Under the pieces are notes generated by a model that was given only the letters and a program-made list of their open reading frames with translations, was not told where the DNA came from and did no database searches. Both the position numbers and the translations under genes were made by a program. From the NCBI GenBank assembly GCA_020631735.1, contig CM036160.1, positions 110,838,680-110,902,679 of the forward strand: a stretch of 64,000 nt of DNA, in the 5' to 3' direction. Origin of the DNA: Saccharum officinarum. Lineage: Eukaryota > Streptophyta > Magnoliopsida > Poales > Poaceae. This document shows, piece after piece, positions 59,081 to 64,000 of the stretch (the stretch's first letter is position 1; the number at the start of each line of letters is the position of its first letter).

Positions 59081-59596
59081 TTGGTCGGCACCGCTGCTAG
59101 ACGTTGGCAGTTCGGCACTGCAGCGACCACGCAACCATCGCCAAGACGCCAAGCCGTCATCCGCCGAGAGCCAACACGTCGGCAGCTCGGTACGCACACG
59201 CCTTTCATCCCCAATTGTTTACGGTTGTATCTTGAAAAGCAAATTGGTCGACTCAAGAGCTTCTCCAGACGCGTGCTGAAAAAGGCTGACTCTCCGCTTA
59301 TTGGTGAACCCTCCAAACAGCCTCCTCCTAAGCCGGTTTTGCTATGGCGGAGCAGGCGGTTGGCGGCTTAGAGCCTCTCTCGAGTACCTGCTTCCAAGCG
59401 AGGTGAGGTGCTGATCATGCAGCATATGGGCTACACCAAGGGTCCATCAGCGCCATCCGCATCGGAGCTGGAGACCTTTGACCAGGTCTTCGACGGCAAC
59501 CTGGCTCCGTCCAATGTTGAAGCACTAGACGCGCTCTTCCAGGACGGTGGAAAGGGCTCATCTAGGCAGCCGCGAAGGCCCAAGGCCACCTCCTAG
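59081..59596 (+). pseudogene. LINE-associated protein C-terminus, copy 2
   Basis: Counterpart of 21680-22195 with the same internal TAG (59369-59371), so that stop predates the duplication. The LINE-type 3' tail follows to about 59793. Confidence 0.5.
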
Positions 59597-59849
59597 GTCG
59601 CACCGTTGCGTCGGTCTTGGTTGTTTTCCATTTTATGTAATATCGAAACTATAGCTCTTTCGCTAGGATGGTCCAGCTACGGCTGTTTTAGGTCGACCTC
59701 CTTCGGCGCTCGATAGAAGCGCGTTGTCTGTATGTTTAAACTCTTCTACGTAATACAATGATACGCAAATCTTTTGCGTATTTGAGAAAAAAACAAATTG
59801 GTTTAAAAATTTGCATTATAATCAGGGAATATCAGAGGAGATTTGCATC

Positions 59850-60018
59850 ATGTCTTCTAGAAATAGGTTTTATTCTGGTCATGAAAAACGTAAGAAGAAA
59901 TAGAGATTATAAGCTGCAGGCTACAGCTCAAACTCAAAGGCGTGCTCTTGATAGATATGTTGTGAAAGGATCTCAGTTTACTTCTCAAAATCAAACCCCC
60001 GGTGCTAATGTTGGCTGA
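59850..60018 (+). pseudogene. hAT transposase N-terminal scrap, copy 2
   Basis: Counterpart of 22449-22617, with a TAG replacing the CAG after the KKK run. The later ALDRYVVKG phrase is kept. Confidence 0.5.
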
Positions 60019-60940
60019 GGGTCACGCTGAAGATGGTAGCAACACAGTAGAATGATGCTTTTCAGTAGAACATAAGGTCAGTTTGTTGCTTAAGTACTTA
60101 TTGTATTGTTTTGGCATCAAGATTTAATATGTTATAAGTACTGTAAGAACAACGTATATTTGAAGCTTTATAATGAAGTAAAGTATGTTTTGTCATATTT
60201 TCTTATAAATTTTAGGGCCACATCCCCGTGTTTCTTTCAGGGTCTTAGAAATCGTAGGTATGGGCCTGCCGCAGAGTGGCGCAGGGAGGGGATGCCAACG
60301 GGCGGGCTGCTGCCCGACTCCCAGCGACAGGGCGGGCATGTGCAGTCCCCCGCGGCGAGGCGCCGCCACGGTGGAGGCGGCTCCTCGGGGCGGTCCATGC
60401 TCTCTTGGCGCAGGGTCGAGGGCATCACCACGGTTAGCACCCACGCGGTCGCTGCCAGCCCCCCTCGACCTCTGGTCGCCCCGCATTACTTGCCCCCATC
60501 CCTGCCTCTGCCTCTGTGCCCCCAAATCTACAGCTGCTCCTCCTCTTCCTCCTTCCCCTGCAGTAGCAGCAGAAGCGGCACAGGAGAGTGGGAGACTAGA
60601 ATGAAGCTTTTGGGGATCTGGAGAGGGAAGGGCGGGCGGGTTGAGGCAGCTTCTCAAAAGAGGCGAAGCTTTTGCGAGTCCCTAGCCACAACAACTGCCG
60701 TAAAATAATTAGCCTACGACTGGCTGCTCTTGGACAGCGTTTTGGGATGGTCCACAGGCCCACTCAGAGCGTGTCCGGAAGGATGAAGCATCATTGATAT
60801 AACAATCCCAGTACTCATCTTCCCTAATCTTCACCTCGCAGGATCCTGGCCGGGCGGCCAGGCCGGCTAGCTCGTGGAACATCCTTGTAGATGACGCAGA
60901 GCTTCGTTAGTGTCCGTTATGGGCTCGTAGTCAGGCACCC

Positions 60941-61392
60941 TGCGGGCGTCAACCTCCTACAGGCTACAGCCCCGCCAACAGCAGTAGGCCCAGCAACACC
61001 GGCTGTGTTTAGTTTTCACCTAAAAATTTTTCATCTCATCACATAGAATGTTTAACACATGCATAGAGTACTAAATGTAGACGGAAAAAAAAACTAATTG
61101 CACAGTTTGATTGGAAAACCACGAGACGAATCTTTTAAGCCTAATTAGTCCATGATTAACCTTAAGTGCTACAGTAACATACATGTGCTAATGACAGCTT
61201 AATTAGGCTTAATAAATTCGTCTCGTGGTTTCCAGGCAAGTTATGTAATTAGTTTTTTAATTAGTATCCGAAAACCCTTTCAACATCCCATGAAACATCC
61301 GATGTGACACCCAAATATTTTTCTTTCACGAATTAAACAAGGCCTAGTGCCACCACGGCGAGACGCTAGCTGCTCACCATCTTTACTACCAT
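60941..61392 (-). pseudogene. MITE-split secreted-peptide paralogue, copy 2
   Basis: Counterpart of 23540-23988; ATG at 61390-61392 on the minus strand. The MITE sits at the identical position, so its insertion predates the duplication. Confidence 0.55.
61001..61344. mobile_element. Grass MITE, copy 2 of the element at 23600
   Basis: Same ends GGCTGTGTTT / AAACAAGGCC, with more substitutions than the neighbouring single-copy sequence. Confidence 0.7.
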
Positions 61393-61935
61393 GAGAAATA
61401 TGTGCCCGTACCTGCTTACGGTTTGTACTATGTTTGTTGTTATGTACTGTACACAGACATGATACATTTTGGACACATGGATCCAATTCTGAATCGAACT
61501 CTATATCATCAGTGGACGCGAGTCTGATGGACCAACCTCCCTCGCGACATTTTAGTTCATTTCTGTACCTATACATATTGATCGACTGTTTTTTTTTCTT
61601 TGAAGGAATATGAAAGACCCCTGCTGGATGAATGAATGAATTAAAAGCCAAAAGGTCCACACAAAAAAAGGATCCAAGAAAATGGAAACAAAGAAAGTAA
61701 GGTAAATTAATTATAGAATGGTTTGCAACAATGAATCAAGTTGCAGGGCAAGGAACTGTTGTCCCTACATTCTCACGGGACAAAAGGAAAAGATACATAC
61801 TTGATCAAATTAATATAAGAAGAATCTGTGAGCAGTGGAGACCTCGCGTGCATGCTGCCTTTCTCGCGTGATCAGATTCAGCTGGGTGGCCAGGCCAGCT
61901 CCTGCTGCATCGCGATCTGGTATATATATACACAT

Positions 61936-62082
61936 TTATTTGCAGAGCCCGGATTTATGTAGGATAGCGCACATAGGGTCGTCCCTGCCGGCGTCGGCCT
62001 CCTGCAGCCCCGCCATCAGCAGCAGGCCTAGCAGCACTAGCGCCACCACGGCGCTGCTCACCTTCTTTGTTGCGCCTGCCAT
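61936..62082 (-). CDS. Small secreted peptide, 48 aa, copy 2
   Basis: Counterpart of 24528-24674 in copy 2: same length, hydrophobic signal core, ADA cleavage motif, C-X8-C pair and terminal Lys. The only visible coding difference is Thr for Ala at residue 5, outside the hydrophobic core. The minus-strand TATA box is at 62198-62205. Retention of an open frame in both copies is compatible with function but is weak evidence, given how recent the duplication is. Function unknown. Confidence 0.6.
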   Translation of the reverse strand: MAGATKKVSSAVVALVLLGLLLMAGLQEADAGRDDPMCAILHKSGLCK

Positions 62083-62197
62083 GATCGATCGGCCGACCGA
62101 GAGATCGATGATGACTTGTACTTTATTCTTGGTGGCGCGGTGGGCGCTGCTGTAATGTTATGTTATTATGGGAAAATAAAGATCTTATCTTAGCTTA

Positions 62198-62205
62198 TTA
62201 TATAG
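62198..62205 (-). promoter_or_regulatory. TATA box for the secreted-peptide gene, copy 2
   Basis: CTATATAA on the minus strand, 116 nt from the ATG, identical to copy 1. Confidence 0.5.
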
Positions 62206-62600
62206 GGGGCGAACCTGAAAATTTTGAGTGGACACTAGGAAATTTAGGGTCCACCGGTTTAATTTGGTCGTTGCTATCATTAGTTCAGGGTTTTCCGTCC
62301 CACGCCCCCGCCCGCTCGGGAACTGCCTTCCTCGTTCCTTACGGTAAAAGATCGCCCGAAATAGAAACTCTCGATTCGCAAAAATATTCTAAGCAAAACA
62401 GATCTCTCTCCATCCAAAACAACACATGCAAGTGCGCACGTCCATCCAATGCAAAGAATCTTCTTACGATAATACGTGTATGCAAGTGTGCCCTGTTACG
62501 AGAGTACTCTTACACTTTGTATGTAGAAAAAAACAATGTTTGGATTTTATGTGTTATGTGTATATATGTCTACGGATTAGCCATGGTAAATTTATATTTA

Positions 62601-62628
62601 CTAGCAAATATGTCAGTGCGTTGTAACA
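62601..62628 (-). mobile_element. Helitron-like 3' terminus, copy 2
   Basis: Counterpart of 25193-25220. Confidence 0.35.
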
Positions 62629-63039
62629 GGAGAAAAAAAATATCAAACATTTCGCTTCAGCTTATGCACGGCTGCAACAACCATAACAGCTTAATTTGTA
62701 TAGGTGCTACTTCTGGTACTGTGTGTGGTTATCGTAGCAATCACAAACGAGCTGGCTCATTAAAGGAGACAAGGATGACAGTCTTAGGTATCTATTTATT
62801 TTTCTGGTGAAGTTAAATATCAAGTTTTATGGCTTTTTATGATCTATAAAAATATATTTCAATTTACACATGTCAGCCTTATCGAGAGTTTGCAATGTTA
62901 TATGCGGATAACTTAGAGATTTGCGTTAGCATGTGCAGATAGCTTGAAGAAACATTTATCTTTTTAGATTAGATTAGATGACAAAGTGTTCAAATTTAAG
63001 TATATGGTTTGATTAGTTAGGTCATCGGCTCAACAGGCG

Positions 63040-63602
63040 ATGAGTTGGGCAAAGGATACAGCCTTTGACTTGTGGCACCTGAGTCACCCGCCGAACCAGC
63101 AAAAGCGAGAGAAGAAAATCCCTAAATGGCGGCGGCCGGAGGAGGGATGGTCGAAGGTTAACACGGACGCAGCATTCTCTGAAGATAGCAAAAAGGGTGC
63201 AACAACATCTGTCATCAGAGATGATCAGGGAGCGCTCCAAGCGGCAGAGGCACTCTGGTACGAGCAAGGTCTTGATGCATATACCATGGAGGCTTTGGCG
63301 TGCAGGGATGGCCTCAAACTGGCTGTGCAGCTGGGGCTACGGAGGGTGCAACTGGAATCTGATTGCCTTCAGGCTGTGCAGCTATGGAAAGGGAAGAATA
63401 TGCAACGTTCATCCCATTCTAAAGGAGATGGAGAAAATAAGTCTTGCCTTTCACGAATTTTTTCTCTCATAATAGTAGAAATTGTAATAAGGTTGTGCAC
63501 TGCTTAGCTAGGCAGGCCTCTTGTTCGCATCGTTCGAAGGTGTGGCTTGATGCTCCGACATGCATCTATGACTCGATCTATTTCGAGGCCTCGGCCAGCT
63601 GA
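63040..63602 (+). pseudogene. LINE-type RNase H-like domain, copy 2
   Basis: Counterpart of 25631-26193 with the same catalytic-residue pattern and the same frameshifts, and minor substitutions (e.g. Lys-Arg to Lys-Gly after the LW). The lesions predate the duplication. Confidence 0.65.
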
Positions 63603-64000
63603 TAATGAAAGGCAAGAAGTCACAAAAAAATTATAAACAATAATTTATTCTTAATTAAAACCAACAACTTAGTAATAGAAATATATTTTTTTAAATATAG
63701 TAATAGAAATATTTGTTTATTATAAGTAAGGGTCAATGTTTAAAAGACCCGTAATATTTTATTTATTATATCTTAATTATGATAAAAAGTATAGTTACTT
63801 CATCACTCATCGGGAAAGAAAAAACACATAAAAGGAACATAAAAGTCATAGACATGACATCCAGGAGAGGCAGCACTTTCCTTAAACCCAATGTACCAAA
63901 CATGTGTGAAAAGGTGTAGGAAAAGGAAAAGAAGACGAAGTGACCGAACAGAAAACAAAAACGAAATTGAGAACAAAAGAGACCCGGACCAAACGTTGTA

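Larger units (their letters stand above)
49756..64000 (+). repeat. Segmental direct duplication, copy 2 (runs off the window)
   Basis: Collinear with copy 1 in the same orientation. It lacks the Tekay element, and has a shorter upstream TIR element, a 42-bp exon 1 deletion, a ~304-bp intron deletion near 52657 and a ~50-bp extra segment near 58202-58258. Sequence upstream of 49756 cannot be compared because copy 1 begins at the window edge. Confidence 0.9.

Overview
The window is nuclear DNA from a grass (Poaceae; PACMAD/Andropogoneae is plausible but not proven). The signs are large LTR retrotransposons of the Tekay, Athila and SIRE/Maximus types nested among Tourist- and Stowaway-like MITEs, GC-rich first exons, and AT-rich introns and spacers. 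No bacterial operons, CRISPR arrays, rRNA or tRNA genes were seen.

The main architecture is a long direct duplication. Copy 1 (1 to at least 26592) and copy 2 (49756 to the right edge) are collinear and close to identical. Their known extent is limited only by the window. Each copy carries, in order: a MITE-like element; a G-box; a terminal-inverted-repeat element; a two-exon multi-membrane-span plus ARM-like gene (BLE2-like); an orphan last exon of a GDPDL/SHV3-like gene; a LINE-type 3' end; a hAT-transposase N-terminal scrap; a GC-rich block; a decayed and an intact small secreted-peptide gene (minus strand); a Helitron-like terminus; and a LINE RNase H pseudogene. The copies differ by several structural changes. 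The largest is an 11.8-kb Tekay element (440-12240) present only in copy 1. Copy 2 retains the unoccupied target site, so this insertion is younger than the split between the copies.

Between the copies (about 26600-49755) lies sequence seen once. It holds a (TG)n(TA)n(CA)n microsatellite and an 18.4-kb SIRE/Maximus Copia element (27607-46040), with a minus-strand Athila-type Gypsy element (31282-39142) nested in the end of its gag. Beyond that is a 3.7-kb stretch with an 87-bp tandem duplication, a GC-rich block, a Helitron-like end and two MITEs. All three retrotransposons are coding-defective. LTR comparison by eye suggests SIRE is oldest, Athila intermediate and Tekay youngest.

Most of the window is transposon-derived. 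The host-gene content is the BLE2-like gene, broken independently in each copy, the small secreted-peptide gene, open in both copies, and the GDPDL remnant. The points most worth following are the unannotated 48-residue secreted peptide and its MITE-split paralogue, the different lesions in the two BLE2-like copies, the intact extra ORF upstream of gag in Tekay, and an inverted CAGACGC/GCGTCTG motif array in the SIRE LTR. An alternative reading of the duplication is two haplotypes joined in one assembly; the sequence alone cannot exclude it.
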